From an uncultured Lachnospiraceae bacterium (lineage in GTDB: Bacteria; Bacillota; Clostridia; Lachnospirales; Lachnospiraceae): DNA of 64,000 bases. Numbering within the stretch: the stretch's first letter is position 1; each line of letters starts with the position of its first letter. A model generated the notes under the pieces. That model was given only the letters and a program-made list of their open reading frames with translations, did no database searches and was not told where the DNA came from. Made by a program: the position numbers and the translations under genes. Shown in pieces: positions 44,411-53,338 of the stretch. The stretch spans positions 1-64,000 of the forward strand of contig CAJTSL010000019.1 of assembly GCA_910578845.1 (NCBI GenBank), given 5' to 3'.

Positions 44411-46876
44411 CTATTTTTTTACAATCTGAAAAGAAACTTGTACTACAAACAGATCCGCGTCAGTCTTCCATGAGAATTCTCCGCCACACGCCTCGGTGAA
44501 GCTCTGGGCAATAGACAGGCCTAATCCGCTGCCACCGTCGGTACGGCTCTTATCTCCCCTGGTAAAGCGTTCAGCGAAGTCTTTCTCTTTGTCAAACTCC
44601 ATGAACGAAGCGTTCTTCACACTGGCAACCGCCATGGCGCCGTTGCCATCCGCTTGCAACGCCACATACACCCTGGATCCCGCAAGGGAATATTGTATGG
44701 CATTCTGGAAAAGGTTCTGGAATACCCGGTACATCCGCTGTCCATCGGCCATGATCATCACCGGTTCTTTGGGAATGTCCGTGCGGAAAGATACCGTACT
44801 GCTTTTGATCTGCTCTTCCATATCCGCCAGTGTCTGGCTCAAAAGTTTTCCAAAATCCAGCTCCTCCATATGCATGGGCAACTCCCCGGAAGCTGCCTTG
44901 CTCACCGCAAATACATCCTGTACCATATTTTTCAGCCTCTGGGACTTTTCGTCCAGGATCCGTACATAGTCCTTTACATGTTCAGACAGTCCTTCCTCCT
45001 GCTTTAAAAACTGCACATAACTGATGATCGAAGTCAGGGGAGTCTTAATATCATGGGATACATTCGCAATCAGCTCCACCTTCATTTTCTGGCTTTTCAT
45101 CTGCTCCTCCACAGCTTTCTCCATACCATGGCGGATATCCTCTAACTCTGTCATAACGTTTTGCAGATCATGGCCCGCAAAATCCCCCTCGATACCCGTA
45201 TAATTGCCATTCCGGATTTCACTGATACGATCGGAGATGGCTTCCATATCCCTTGCCGTTTCCATGTTTTTCTTGCCCATTAAATAGGCCAGGAAAAGGA
45301 AGATCACTGTAGCAATTACTGCCAAAAAGCCTAACGCCATTTCATTCCTGTAACTGCCGTTCCGCCAAAAAGCCGTCCCCATCACCAATAAAGCATAAAA
45401 TACCGCTATGACAAATACCGATAGGCTCCTGTATGCCATTCTGCGTGCAAATGGCCAGCTTAAGCTTTTAATGGAAAACGTTTTATATAGCTTGCCAATA
45501 AGGCTTTTTCTCCAGACCTTTTTGTTATGCTTAAGGTCATTCACAATCAGCCAGATTCCCCAGAACAATACGACCCAAGTGATCGAAGGCGTATTCCTTA
45601 GTATCTCTCTGCCATACATGGGCAGATCCGCAAGGCCATAAGCAAAGCCATAGTCATAATATTCATAATCATAACAAAAAGCAATTGACAGTTCCTCCCA
45701 ATAGCCATAATTGCTGCTTTTCATGAAAAATAAAACAGCCGCCAGTAATCCTAGAAACAAAATTACTTTACACTCTATCCATATTCTTCCCTGGATGGCC
45801 GCAATTTTCGCTTCCGTCTCTCTCCTGCTTTTTCTTCCCCAAAGCGCCACAAGGAGCATCGCTATGCCAAGAACAACATACATTGCCGCGTTCTCCAAAA
45901 GCTTCTCCCTTACCCGACAGTTATCGTACATCCAGTATAAAGAGTTATCATACCGAATGTATCCTACGGCATCATAGCTCCCTTCCATATATAGCACTGG
46001 TTCCTCAGCGGCCGCTATGGATATCCTCACCTTTTTTATGCTTTCATCCACTGGGAAGTTCACGTAGCCAGGAACATACCAGCGCGCGCTCTCTCCGTCT
46101 GACCATGAACTTTCTTCCCGGTAATAGCCGTCTCCGTAAATATCTTGCTCTATTCCGTCTTTGACAATCCTAACCTTTTCCCCGTCAAAGTACAGAAGGA
46201 AATTATATCCCTTTGGCGCTGTCATTTTGCCGTCCGCTAACAATTGCTCGGAATTGGCATATAGAGTCTCTCCGTCATAGGAAATTGTATATAGCAGATT
46301 CTTATCCCCTTTTATCCGGTCATGATATTTCTGGGCGGTTTTCTTTTTCTCCTCATCAGTAGGCTCTTTGTAACCATATTCTTGGACGATGTACACTTCA
46401 CGCTGGAAATCCTCCAGCTCTTTCTGATATGCATCTATCTCCTCACGGTAAGCCGACGCTTCCTCATAGGCTCCCTCTTGCAAAAGCCGCTCCCACTCTT
46501 CCTCCATGTCTTCATAGATATCTTGCATATCATCCAGATTATCCTGATAAGCTTCCCATTCATCATTCCAGCCGCCAATCATTTCATCCCCATAATAGGT
46601 ACAATAATAATCACCATCCATGCCATATCCCCATGACGTTTGGAGATCGCCGCCTACGGCCATAGCCAGGAAATTCCAGAAACACCCCGTAATATACTCC
46701 TGGAATCGGTAATTTTGCTGGTAATCTTCCTCGAATAGCTCATCCACCTGCCAGATTCCTACCCTGCTTGGCTTATTCTTCAGAATGTCTGCCATGCCTC
46801 CGAACGCCATACTGACGCCCAAGGCAAAAATTATAAAACTAATTGCATTTTTCCTGTTTTTCCATTTTGTATCCAA
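44411..46876 (-). CDS. Sensor histidine kinase with large extracytoplasmic coiled-coil sensor
   Basis: 821 residues. Helix 1 at about 11-28; an outside domain of about 300 residues (30-335) rich in Tyr, Trp, Asp and Glu that includes a coiled coil (DNLDDMQDIYEDMEEEWERL, then a second QKELEDFQREVY arm); then about six helices (roughly 340-530), a HAMP-like stretch, His608 in NVSHDIKTPLTS, and the ATPase domain with NLFQNAIQYS and GGSGLGLSIAQ. It overlaps the response regulator gene by 38 bp. Ligand unknown; the acidic Tyr-rich sensor is unusual. No obvious peptide-transport genes are next to it, so its target is not evident. Confidence 0.9.
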   Translation of the reverse strand: MDTKWKNRKNAISFIIFALGVSMAFGGMADILKNKPSRVGIWQVDELFEEDYQQNYRFQEYITGCFWNFLAMAVGGDLQTSWGYGMDGDYYCTYYGDEMIGGWNDEWEAYQDNLDDMQDIYEDMEEEWERLLQEGAYEEASAYREEIDAYQKELEDFQREVYIVQEYGYKEPTDEEKKKTAQKYHDRIKGDKNLLYTISYDGETLYANSEQLLADGKMTAPKGYNFLLYFDGEKVRIVKDGIEQDIYGDGYYREESSWSDGESARWYVPGYVNFPVDESIKKVRISIAAAEEPVLYMEGSYDAVGYIRYDNSLYWMYDNCRVREKLLENAAMYVVLGIAMLLVALWGRKSRRETEAKIAAIQGRIWIECKVILFLGLLAAVLFFMKSSNYGYWEELSIAFCYDYEYYDYGFAYGLADLPMYGREILRNTPSITWVVLFWGIWLIVNDLKHNKKVWRKSLIGKLYKTFSIKSLSWPFARRMAYRSLSVFVIAVFYALLVMGTAFWRNGSYRNEMALGFLAVIATVIFLFLAYLMGKKNMETARDMEAISDRISEIRNGNYTGIEGDFAGHDLQNVMTELEDIRHGMEKAVEEQMKSQKMKVELIANVSHDIKTPLTSIISYVQFLKQEEGLSEHVKDYVRILDEKSQRLKNMVQDVFAVSKAASGELPMHMEELDFGKLLSQTLADMEEQIKSSTVSFRTDIPKEPVMIMADGQRMYRVFQNLFQNAIQYSLAGSRVYVALQADGNGAMAVASVKNASFMEFDKEKDFAERFTRGDKSRTDGGSGLGLSIAQSFTEACGGEFSWKTDADLFVVQVSFQIVKK

Positions 46877-47549
46877 TGCCCCACACCACCTTTATATATT
46901 CTGGCTCTTTCGGATTCAGCTCCAGCTTTTCGCGGATGCGCCTGATATGGACCATGACAGTATTCTCCGATACAAATGCCTCTTCTTCCCACACCCGGCG
47001 GTAAATTTCTTCCGCAGGGAACACCCGTCCCAGGTTGCGCATAAACAGATCTACGATCTTTGTCTCCGTAGCGGTAAGCTTGACCGCCTCCCCGTCCGCA
47101 TAGATCACTTTCTCCTCCGTCTTATAGAGCAATCGGCCGTTTACGATCTCACTTGCCCTGCTCCGGGTGTGAATATCCCCTAAGCTAGTATATCTGCGCA
47201 GATGGCTCTTCACCCGTGCCGCAAGCTCTTGCGGATTGTATGGCTTCGCCACATAGTCATCTGCCCCCATAGACAGTCCCAGTACCTTATCGCTTTCTTC
47301 ACCTTTTGCACTTAAGACAATAACGGGGATATTCTGCTTTTCCCTAATTCGCATCAGGGCAGAAAGGCCGTCCAGCTTCGGCATCATTACATCAATCAGC
47401 ACCAGCTTCACCGGATGGACAAGAAGCATGTCTAACGCCTGCAAACCGTCATACGCCTTTAGCACTTCATAGCCTTCTCCCTCCAGCAAAATACCGATTG
47501 CTTTTACAATTTCTCTGTCATCATCCACTACCAGCACACACTCTCCCAT
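46839..47549 (-). CDS. OmpR-family response regulator
   Basis: About 236 residues from ATG 47549 (MGECVLVVDDD). Acidic pocket at 9-11, Asp53 in LIDVMMPKLDG, Lys in VAKPYN, and a C-terminal winged helix ending VVWGIGYKM. Start not certain: ATG 47579 (MTERK) is also possible. It is co-transcribed with the 821-residue kinase. Two perfect tandem 11-bp repeats in the promoter region suggest it binds its own promoter. Confidence 0.92.
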   Translation of the reverse strand: MGECVLVVDDDREIVKAIGILLEGEGYEVLKAYDGLQALDMLLVHPVKLVLIDVMMPKLDGLSALMRIREKQNIPVIVLSAKGEESDKVLGLSMGADDYVAKPYNPQELAARVKSHLRRYTSLGDIHTRSRASEIVNGRLLYKTEEKVIYADGEAVKLTATETKIVDLFMRNLGRVFPAEEIYRRVWEEEAFVSENTVMVHIRRIREKLELNPKEPEYIKVVWGIGYKMEKQEKCN

Positions 47550-47692
47550 GTTTTCTTCTTTCGCCTTCCTTTCCGTCATGAATATTATGCCAACTCTGCC
47601 CTGCATCATCCGCACGCTTCTATCTGCTGATAAAAGCTTCCTCCTTGAGCTATTGCCATCCTATCATCCTTTTTTTACAAAACTCCCAGTGA

Positions 47693-47714
47693 GTTTCTTA
47701 CAAGTTTCTTACAA
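47693..47714 (-). promoter_or_regulatory. Tandem 11-bp repeats, probable response-regulator box
   Basis: GTTTCTTACAA occurs twice without gap (47693-47703 and 47704-47714); on the coding strand TTGTAAGAAAC twice. An 11-bp period places both on the same face of the helix, as in OmpR/PhoB boxes. A third weaker copy, TTTTGTAAAA, lies closer to the gene. The region is about 145 bp before the regulator start. Confidence 0.65.
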
Positions 47715-47734
47715 TGTATCATAGCATCTTGGAC

Positions 47735-47770
47735 AAAAAAGACAGAGACATCACATATGATACCTCTGTC
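47735..47770 (-). terminator. Intrinsic terminator after the HD-domain gene
   Basis: On the minus strand GACAGAG and CTCTGTC form a stem with a 16-base loop, followed directly by TTTTTT. It closes the transcript of the gene at 47814-49070. Confidence 0.75.
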
Positions 47771-47813
47771 CTTTTTGCCCGAATCATTCATTCCCTTTTT
47801 CATTCCTTGCCCA

Positions 47814-49070
47814 TCATTTAAACGCCTCAAACCGCTCGCTGATAATCGCATACTGTTCTTTGATCTTCAAATAGAGTCCAATCGTATTTTCTTTCTCTTT
47901 CTCAAATGCCGTAATAACCTTATCATAATTCTTCATCAACGTATCTACGGCAGATTTATTGATCTTATTATTCGCTGCGTCTTCCGTCATAATCTTCTGG
48001 ATTAAATCACTGCTGAACGAATCCTTATAACTCCGTTTCCCGTATAAAGCGCTTAAGATATCGGCTACTGCTACGATCTGCTGTGGCAAAGTAAGCTGGC
48101 TGCCGTTCAGGCCTCTATGATAACCGCTGCCGTCTAATTTCTCATGATGCCTCACCGCAATCTGTAACACCGCATCATCTACAATGCCCTCTAAGATCAT
48201 TTCCGTAATCCTGACGTGCGCTTTCATAACCTTCATTTCTTCATCCGAAAGCCTGCCCGTAGACTCTAATATATTAATGGGAATCGCGATTTTACCAAGG
48301 TCATGCAGGAGCGCCCCATAATATAAATCACGTAAGTCTTTGCCACCAAGCCGCATCAATCTGCCGATCTGCTGTCCGAAATTAACCGTAGCTAGCGTAT
48401 GTACCACTGTATGCTCACTTCTAAAATCAATCGTATAGACAAGCATCTCCAGGAAACCCTTTTTATACTGTTCGGAAAATGCCCTTTTGGCAAGCAGCTC
48501 CGCCAGTTCTTCTTTGTATTCTCCGTTGACCAGCTTCGTGGTGATGCCATACTTGGCTTCCGCCCTATGGAACAGATCCAAAGAGGCGCCGGAAAATTTA
48601 ATATCCCGGTATCTGTTGAAATAATCCTTTTCCAGCTTTTCTTCTTTCAGATGCAAGAACGTGTCCATCTTATCCGCTATATTCAATATCTCGATAATAT
48701 GTTTATAACGGCTCTGGATCAAGCCATAACGATTATAATCCAAATGGTGATACAAGACGATCTCCGCCTTATCATCCATCGGAGAAAGATATTTCAGGAA
48801 AAGGAAACCATAAATAGAATGCGGCCATAGATTCTGTGTCTCAAAGTCAGATACATTTTTTACATTTTCTTCTTTATATAAACCAATATCATGCAGAATC
48901 CCCAGCATTGTATAATCTACCAGTTCCTGCTCCGTATATTGTTGTTCGCATTCAAGCATTTTATACAATATGTACCCTGTAATCTCACCATGGTTCATAA
49001 TCTTGCCATTGATGATGCCCAACGTTTTCCTGATAATCTCATAAACGTCTTTGCTGCTGATAACGCTCAT
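47814..49070 (-). CDS. HD-GYP-like phosphodiesterase with two HD domains
   Basis: 418 residues. The N-terminal half has an HD core (LGILHDIGLYKEE near residue 55, HHLDYNRYGL near 108); the C-terminal half is HD-GYP-like (GALLHDLGKIAIP near 250, then RHHEKLDGSGYHRGL near 307). The GYP motif is GYH here, so c-di-GMP specificity is not certain. Both halves keep HD residues, unlike many proteins with one degenerate half. It probably cleaves a cyclic dinucleotide or similar. No sensor or membrane segment is seen. It is monocistronic between terminators. Confidence 0.88.
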   Translation of the reverse strand: MSVISSKDVYEIIRKTLGIINGKIMNHGEITGYILYKMLECEQQYTEQELVDYTMLGILHDIGLYKEENVKNVSDFETQNLWPHSIYGFLFLKYLSPMDDKAEIVLYHHLDYNRYGLIQSRYKHIIEILNIADKMDTFLHLKEEKLEKDYFNRYRDIKFSGASLDLFHRAEAKYGITTKLVNGEYKEELAELLAKRAFSEQYKKGFLEMLVYTIDFRSEHTVVHTLATVNFGQQIGRLMRLGGKDLRDLYYGALLHDLGKIAIPINILESTGRLSDEEMKVMKAHVRITEMILEGIVDDAVLQIAVRHHEKLDGSGYHRGLNGSQLTLPQQIVAVADILSALYGKRSYKDSFSSDLIQKIMTEDAANNKINKSAVDTLMKNYDKVITAFEKEKENTIGLYLKIKEQYAIISERFEAFK

Positions 49071-49214
49071 TCCCTGCTACTTCCCTTCTGTCTCATACTA
49101 TAATAGGTAATTGCGAGATCCTCTCTTCTACATCTTGCCCTTTGCCCTATATTATAATCTATATCTGGAAATTTTGCATTACAATTTTCGTTTCAAAAAA
49201 CCACCAGGCAAACT

Positions 49215-49253
49215 AAAAATCCTGCGGACAGCTTTGACGCCCACAGGATTTTT
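49215..49253 (-). terminator. Intrinsic terminator after the 405-residue protein gene
   Basis: Minus strand AAAAATCCTGTGG pairs with CCGCAGGATTTTT, 13-base loop; the T-run is part of the stem. Symmetric enough to stop transcription from either side. Confidence 0.75.
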
Positions 49254-49266
49254 ACACACTCCCCAA

Positions 49267-50484
49267 TTACTTAAATAAAGTATCTTCCTTTTCTTCTTGC
49301 GCTTCCTGTTCTCCTCCTGCGCTTTCAACATCTCCCAATAGATCTGTTTCCGTAGTTTCTCCTGTATTCTCAGCAATGTCAAGCCCGGACGTCTCATCGT
49401 CAATCTGCTGTTTCATCTGCTGTATCTTAGCGTCTTCCGCGATGGCACGCATGATCAGGTTCACATCCTCTGGTGAGAACATGCCAATTGCCTTCGCAAG
49501 ATCGCCAAGATTGTCCCTATTGACAATCAAAGAGCCACCGCCAGAAAGCGAAACCCGGATACATTTACTCATGTCACTCGTATTGCCCAAACATAGCGCC
49601 TTGCGCTTCGTATCACATGTGAAAATAACTCCCTTATAGTTTATAACGCCATCCTTGGCCAGATAAGAATACGGCACGCCGTCATCCGGGCGATTATCTT
49701 TCAATGCCCGCTCCGCCGCAGAGCCAAACTCTGTCATAGCAAGCGCCATATTACGCCAGTCTTTTCGCTGGAACATAAAATCCTGCGAATTTTGTGCTCT
49801 TGCATCGCCATAGACGCTATTACGCGCACGATCCATCAAATCCTGATAACTGCCCATCATCTTATCGTTCCCGGATTTTCCCTGGGCATCTAAATGTGTC
49901 AGGAAAGCAAACATTTCCAACTCCGTTGCATTCTCAGGGTCAACACTGTTTACGTCCACGTTCACAAGAATCTCTGTCCCGCTTTCATTTGACATCCGGA
50001 TCTGTACGACCGGATTATCGTCAGTGGACGAATCCGCATAGCGCGCGCAATACTTCATTCCATCCTCAAAACTGCCAAACCCGATGATCCCTGATGTCAG
50101 ATGTTGGCTTGCCGACATGTTCCACACACGTTGCCCGTCCAAATATTGCCCGGTGCCATCCTGCTCCTCCACATTGTTTATCCATGCTTCACATATTTTC
50201 GCTACTTTATGATAGCCTGCCATATTGCCGTTTCTATACTGCAAATCCGCCCAATCTTGTAATACAGAATAATAATCGGCTTTCTCCTTTTCATCTTTCA
50301 CAGGACAATTAAAATCGTCGAGATCTTCTATTTTCAAATACCCCTGACCTACCAGATACTTATTATACGCCTGTATTTCTTCGTAAGAAGCATCTCTTGG
50401 GTCAACCTTACTGCCATTTGCCATACCGTTCTGCATTGGAAAATAACCTGTATCATTCCTGTACGCAACTCCCGTTATTGCCAT
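49267..50484 (-). CDS. Conserved Lachnospiraceae-type cytoplasmic protein, unknown (405 aa)
   Basis: 405 residues, no signal peptide or membrane segment. N-terminal MAITGVAYRNDTGYFPMQNG resembles the short starts of flagellar-hook-like proteins. The middle carries an acidic/Asn-rich region and the block LSGGGSLIVNRDNLGDLAKAI; the C-terminal 45 residues are acidic and low-complexity (Glu, Thr, Asp). It follows a smaller partner gene at 50519 by 34 bp and a sigma factor, so all three form an operon. I recall homologues with DUF-type names but cannot give one with certainty. AGGGGGAG-like RBS precedes ATG. Confidence 0.7.
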   Translation of the reverse strand: MAITGVAYRNDTGYFPMQNGMANGSKVDPRDASYEEIQAYNKYLVGQGYLKIEDLDDFNCPVKDEKEKADYYSVLQDWADLQYRNGNMAGYHKVAKICEAWINNVEEQDGTGQYLDGQRVWNMSASQHLTSGIIGFGSFEDGMKYCARYADSSTDDNPVVQIRMSNESGTEILVNVDVNSVDPENATELEMFAFLTHLDAQGKSGNDKMMGSYQDLMDRARNSVYGDARAQNSQDFMFQRKDWRNMALAMTEFGSAAERALKDNRPDDGVPYSYLAKDGVINYKGVIFTCDTKRKALCLGNTSDMSKCIRVSLSGGGSLIVNRDNLGDLAKAIGMFSPEDVNLIMRAIAEDAKIQQMKQQIDDETSGLDIAENTGETTETDLLGDVESAGGEQEAQEEKEDTLFK

Positions 50485-50518
50485 GTTCCTCTCCCCCTCA
50501 CTCTTTTATGTCTTGTCT

Positions 50519-51358
50519 TTATATCTTGCTCATATCTTGAAAAAGCGACATAAGCAGTTCTTCTTCAATTTCCTCATTCTCCGTATCCCGAATGCCATCT
50601 TGTAAGCTTTCAAGCTCTTTAGCGGCATCCGCCTTCATCTGCTGTGCTTTCATCTGCTCAATTCGCTCACGGAGATCTTCCCTAATTGCGTCTAATTGCC
50701 CGTCTACGCCTTCCATCAGCTTATCCCACTGCGCCACGGAAAACTCAGAATTCCCGATCAGATATTTAGGCGGCCCGTTCTTAATACGCTCTTCCACAAA
50801 CTCGTAGAAATCCTGCAAGGCCTCGGCCAATGTCAGCTCTTCCTCTTCTTCCTTTTCGGATTTGCCCTTTTCCCATGCTTCTATCGCCATCTGCTCAATC
50901 GGGTCTTTGCTGTCTTTCTCTAATTTATCTACATCCACTTCATATGCCAGATACGTCCCATCTTCATTCTTCCGCTCTATGTAGACGCTACGCTTTTCCG
51001 TATCCACTTGCGCCATCAGGCTAAAGCCTTCTTTGGCAAATACCTTTACCTGATCGCTCTCCCGATAAGAAATGCCACGCACCGCACATGCTGACACGGC
51101 GCCTACGCCCGTATTTCCACTTTCCGCCACGCCCGATATGCCTGTCTCTGCCTTCGCAGCCACATTGCGGTATGGATATGCCGTATTCGTTACTGTGCTT
51201 GCCGGATATGCCGCGCCCTCTTTTCCCTTTTCCGTCCCCGCTCTTTCATTCAGGTTCTGGGACAGCCTCTCATAAAAACCGCCGCCTTCTCTCGGATTTG
51301 CTTTGGCTTTGTTCGTATTCTCATAATAAGTCTGCTTGCCGATTCCGTTCACGTTCAT
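50519..51358 (-). CDS. DUF6033-like protein, unknown (279 aa)
   Basis: 279 residues. Starts MNVNGIGKQTYYENTNKAKA, a short motif seen in DUF6033-type proteins, then Ser/Ala/Gly-rich linker (about 30-95), a predicted strand region (VKVFAKEGFSLMAQVDTEKR) and a long C-terminal helical, acidic and partly coiled-coil part (about 160-275). No signal peptide. It lies between an ECF sigma gene (36 bp upstream) and the 405-residue gene. Family call is tentative. Its role may be in a sigma-dependent extracytoplasmic or flagellum-like process; this is inference from the operon only. Confidence 0.6.
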   Translation of the reverse strand: MNVNGIGKQTYYENTNKAKANPREGGGFYERLSQNLNERAGTEKGKEGAAYPASTVTNTAYPYRNVAAKAETGISGVAESGNTGVGAVSACAVRGISYRESDQVKVFAKEGFSLMAQVDTEKRSVYIERKNEDGTYLAYEVDVDKLEKDSKDPIEQMAIEAWEKGKSEKEEEEELTLAEALQDFYEFVEERIKNGPPKYLIGNSEFSVAQWDKLMEGVDGQLDAIREDLRERIEQMKAQQMKADAAKELESLQDGIRDTENEEIEEELLMSLFQDMSKI

Positions 51359-51394
51359 ATTTCATTCCTATGCCTTTCCCGCATCCTGCGATTT

Positions 51395-51922
51395 CTATGA
51401 CAACGCTTTTTTCAATGCTTCCCTGCCACGTTTCAGATTCGTCTTCACCGTATTCTCCGGTATCTTACACAAATCTGCGATTTCCTTGATCGAATAACCT
51501 TCGTAATAGAAAAAGTAAAGACAGTCCCTATATTTCTCAGGAAGCTCCATTACCGCCCACAAAGTCTCATCCTCTTTCACAAAGGGCAGATGGAAACAAT
51601 CTTTCTCCGACTCCGGTATTTTATCAATGCTAACCGTCGTGCTATGCCATTTGCTCTTCATGATATCTCTACAGATATTGACCGTTGCCCGGATGAACCA
51701 CGCTCTCTCATGTTCCTCGTTCTCAAACTCCGGCTGATATTTCAACAATCTAACAAACACTTCCTGCGCTACGTCTTCCGCATCCGCGTGGCTCTTCATC
51801 TGCATGAATGCCACGCGGTACACAAGAGCATATTGTTCTTTGAAATAGTTTTCAAATATTTGTCTCGTCATATTTAGTCTTCTCGTGCCACTTGCCTGCC
51901 CCTGCTTTGCTATGGCATTCAT
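51395..51922 (-). CDS. ECF-type RNA polymerase sigma factor
   Basis: 175 residues from ATG 51922, or 158 from ATG 51871. Region 2 (YALVYRVAFMQMKSHADAED, then VAQEVFVRLLKY and AWFIRATVNICRDIMKSKW) and region 4 (ELPEKYRDCLYFFYYEGYSI, then KEIADLCKIPENTVKTNLKR) are complete. Its own ECF-type promoter overlaps the end of the DUF4179 gene upstream. If transcription starts from it, the upper ATG would have a very short leader, so the lower start may be used. Two genes of unknown function follow it. Confidence 0.9.
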   Translation of the reverse strand: MNAIAKQGQASGTRRLNMTRQIFENYFKEQYALVYRVAFMQMKSHADAEDVAQEVFVRLLKYQPEFENEEHERAWFIRATVNICRDIMKSKWHSTTVSIDKIPESEKDCFHLPFVKEDETLWAVMELPEKYRDCLYFFYYEGYSIKEIADLCKIPENTVKTNLKRGREALKKALS

Positions 51923-51938
51923 CCGTCCCCTTCATTCA

Positions 51939-51968
51939 TAATACGAATCAAACATGAGAAAAGTTTCA
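51939..51968 (-). promoter_or_regulatory. ECF-type promoter upstream of the sigma factor gene at 51395
   Basis: Minus strand TGAAAC (51963-51968), 17-bp spacer, CGTATTA (51939-51945), the standard ECF sigma pair seen for Firmicutes SigV/SigW/SigX groups. The -35 box contains the stop codon of the preceding DUF4179 gene. It suggests autoregulation. Confidence 0.65.
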
Positions 51969-53327
51969 ATTTATCAAAACTTTTGTCTCAAACAAAGCAC
52001 ACCTTTCAATTAGTTCCTGGAAACTCTTGTCATTCGTTGGCTCCTCATATGCTGTCATCGCCTTGTCCCAATCATCAAACCGGCAAATATAAACAGATAT
52101 CGTAGAAATATCATGCCCGGAAATCGCATAAGCATTGTCTCCTTCATAGGGGATCTCCATGCCGTCCGCATCAAAGACAACCGTTGCCATTGCCTCTGTC
52201 GTCTTTTCTATTGTATTGACTGTCATTTCCACCGCCGAAAGCTCAATGCTCTCGATACCCAGCCCGGCCTCATTGGATTCGTTTACCGTAATCGTTTCCG
52301 CAGTTTCATCCGTCTGCGTAAGAGTCAGTTCAAAACGCCAGCTACCATCCTGGTACCAGTGCTGGTACACATTCGGATACCCCACCCATTCTCTTGGCAG
52401 GCTGTTGCGGTATTCCCCAACTTCCTCGTCTGTCATCTTAGAAAGCTCTTCATCACTCTTCATGCCTTCCGGGCGCGTAGGATTATTCAAAGTACCGATG
52501 ATCTGCCTAATCTCCAATTTCATCTCAAACGGGTCAGGGATCGCATAATAATCCATCCATTCGTCCCACGTCAGATTATTAATCTCCGGATATTCTTCTC
52601 CCTTTGCATCCGCTTCGTCGATTGCCTGCGCATACTTACTGTCATCCACCGCAATGTTGGAAAAATCGATTCTCATAATCCCTATAAAAGTATGTGCATC
52701 CTCAAATTTTCCTTCAATCTTCCTTCTGGTCATTATAGGCTCTGGACGGAAAGAATATTTCTCTTCTGTCCTCACATCAAGCCATTGCGTGCCGCTTTCC
52801 ACATACGCTGCCATTTCAGGGAACTCTTCCTCATTCTCGATACGGATGCCCACGAAAATCGCCTGATTGGAAATATACTGTTCTTCTAATGTCACGGTTA
52901 TGCCCTCTGCCGTCACGCGATAAGGCGACTCCGTTTCCTCCAATGTCACGCCCGGCGTATCCCCATCGGACGATTCTCCATTTTTGTCTCTCTCATAGAG
53001 CGTTTCTGACTTTTCTTCCGGGATTTCGCCAAAACGGAATACATCCGCAACTTTGGCAAAAAGGCTCCCCAATATCGGTATCTCACTTGCCAGAACAGGA
53101 TTCATGACGCAAAAGGCAAATGCCAGTACCAGGATCGCCGCCGCGCTGCTTAGCCCGAATAGCGCTTTTCTCCTGCCTCTTCCTATGCCCTTTCTGGCTC
53201 TTTTCTTCCTGCTTTGCTTTCTGATGATAGCGTACGCCTCTTCCATCTTACTATCAATCATATCACTGTCTGATAAATCTGCACCTAAAATCTCATATAA
53301 TTTTCTATCAGAAATATTCTGCTGCAT
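51966..53327 (-). CDS. DUF4179 domain membrane protein, probable anti-sigma factor
   Basis: 453 residues. Cytoplasmic N-terminus of about 55 residues, one helix (about 56-78; ALFGLSSAAAILVLAFAFCV), then a large outside domain with DUF4179 at its start (GITVTLEEQYISNQAIFVGI) and long beta-rich sequence after it. DUF4179 proteins are commonly encoded next to ECF sigma factors and act as anti-sigma. The sigma gene at 53339 precedes it by 11 bp. The N-terminal segment (MQQNISDRKLYEILGADLS) would bind that sigma. It has no zinc-binding motif. Confidence 0.85.
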   Translation of the reverse strand: MQQNISDRKLYEILGADLSDSDMIDSKMEEAYAIIRKQSRKKRARKGIGRGRRKALFGLSSAAAILVLAFAFCVMNPVLASEIPILGSLFAKVADVFRFGEIPEEKSETLYERDKNGESSDGDTPGVTLEETESPYRVTAEGITVTLEEQYISNQAIFVGIRIENEEEFPEMAAYVESGTQWLDVRTEEKYSFRPEPIMTRRKIEGKFEDAHTFIGIMRIDFSNIAVDDSKYAQAIDEADAKGEEYPEINNLTWDEWMDYYAIPDPFEMKLEIRQIIGTLNNPTRPEGMKSDEELSKMTDEEVGEYRNSLPREWVGYPNVYQHWYQDGSWRFELTLTQTDETAETITVNESNEAGLGIESIELSAVEMTVNTIEKTTEAMATVVFDADGMEIPYEGDNAYAISGHDISTISVYICRFDDWDKAMTAYEEPTNDKSFQELIERCALFETKVLIN

Positions 53328-53338
53328 TTCTTTCCCTC

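Noticed and set aside
49104..49120. AGGTAATTGCGAGA near the HD-domain gene as a decayed repeat end
   Set aside because: Match is limited to about 12 bases with changes; no adjoining arm sequence.
49179..49403. Minus-strand frame across the terminator after the 405-residue gene
   Set aside because: It overlaps the coding end in another frame and crosses the hairpin; no RBS.
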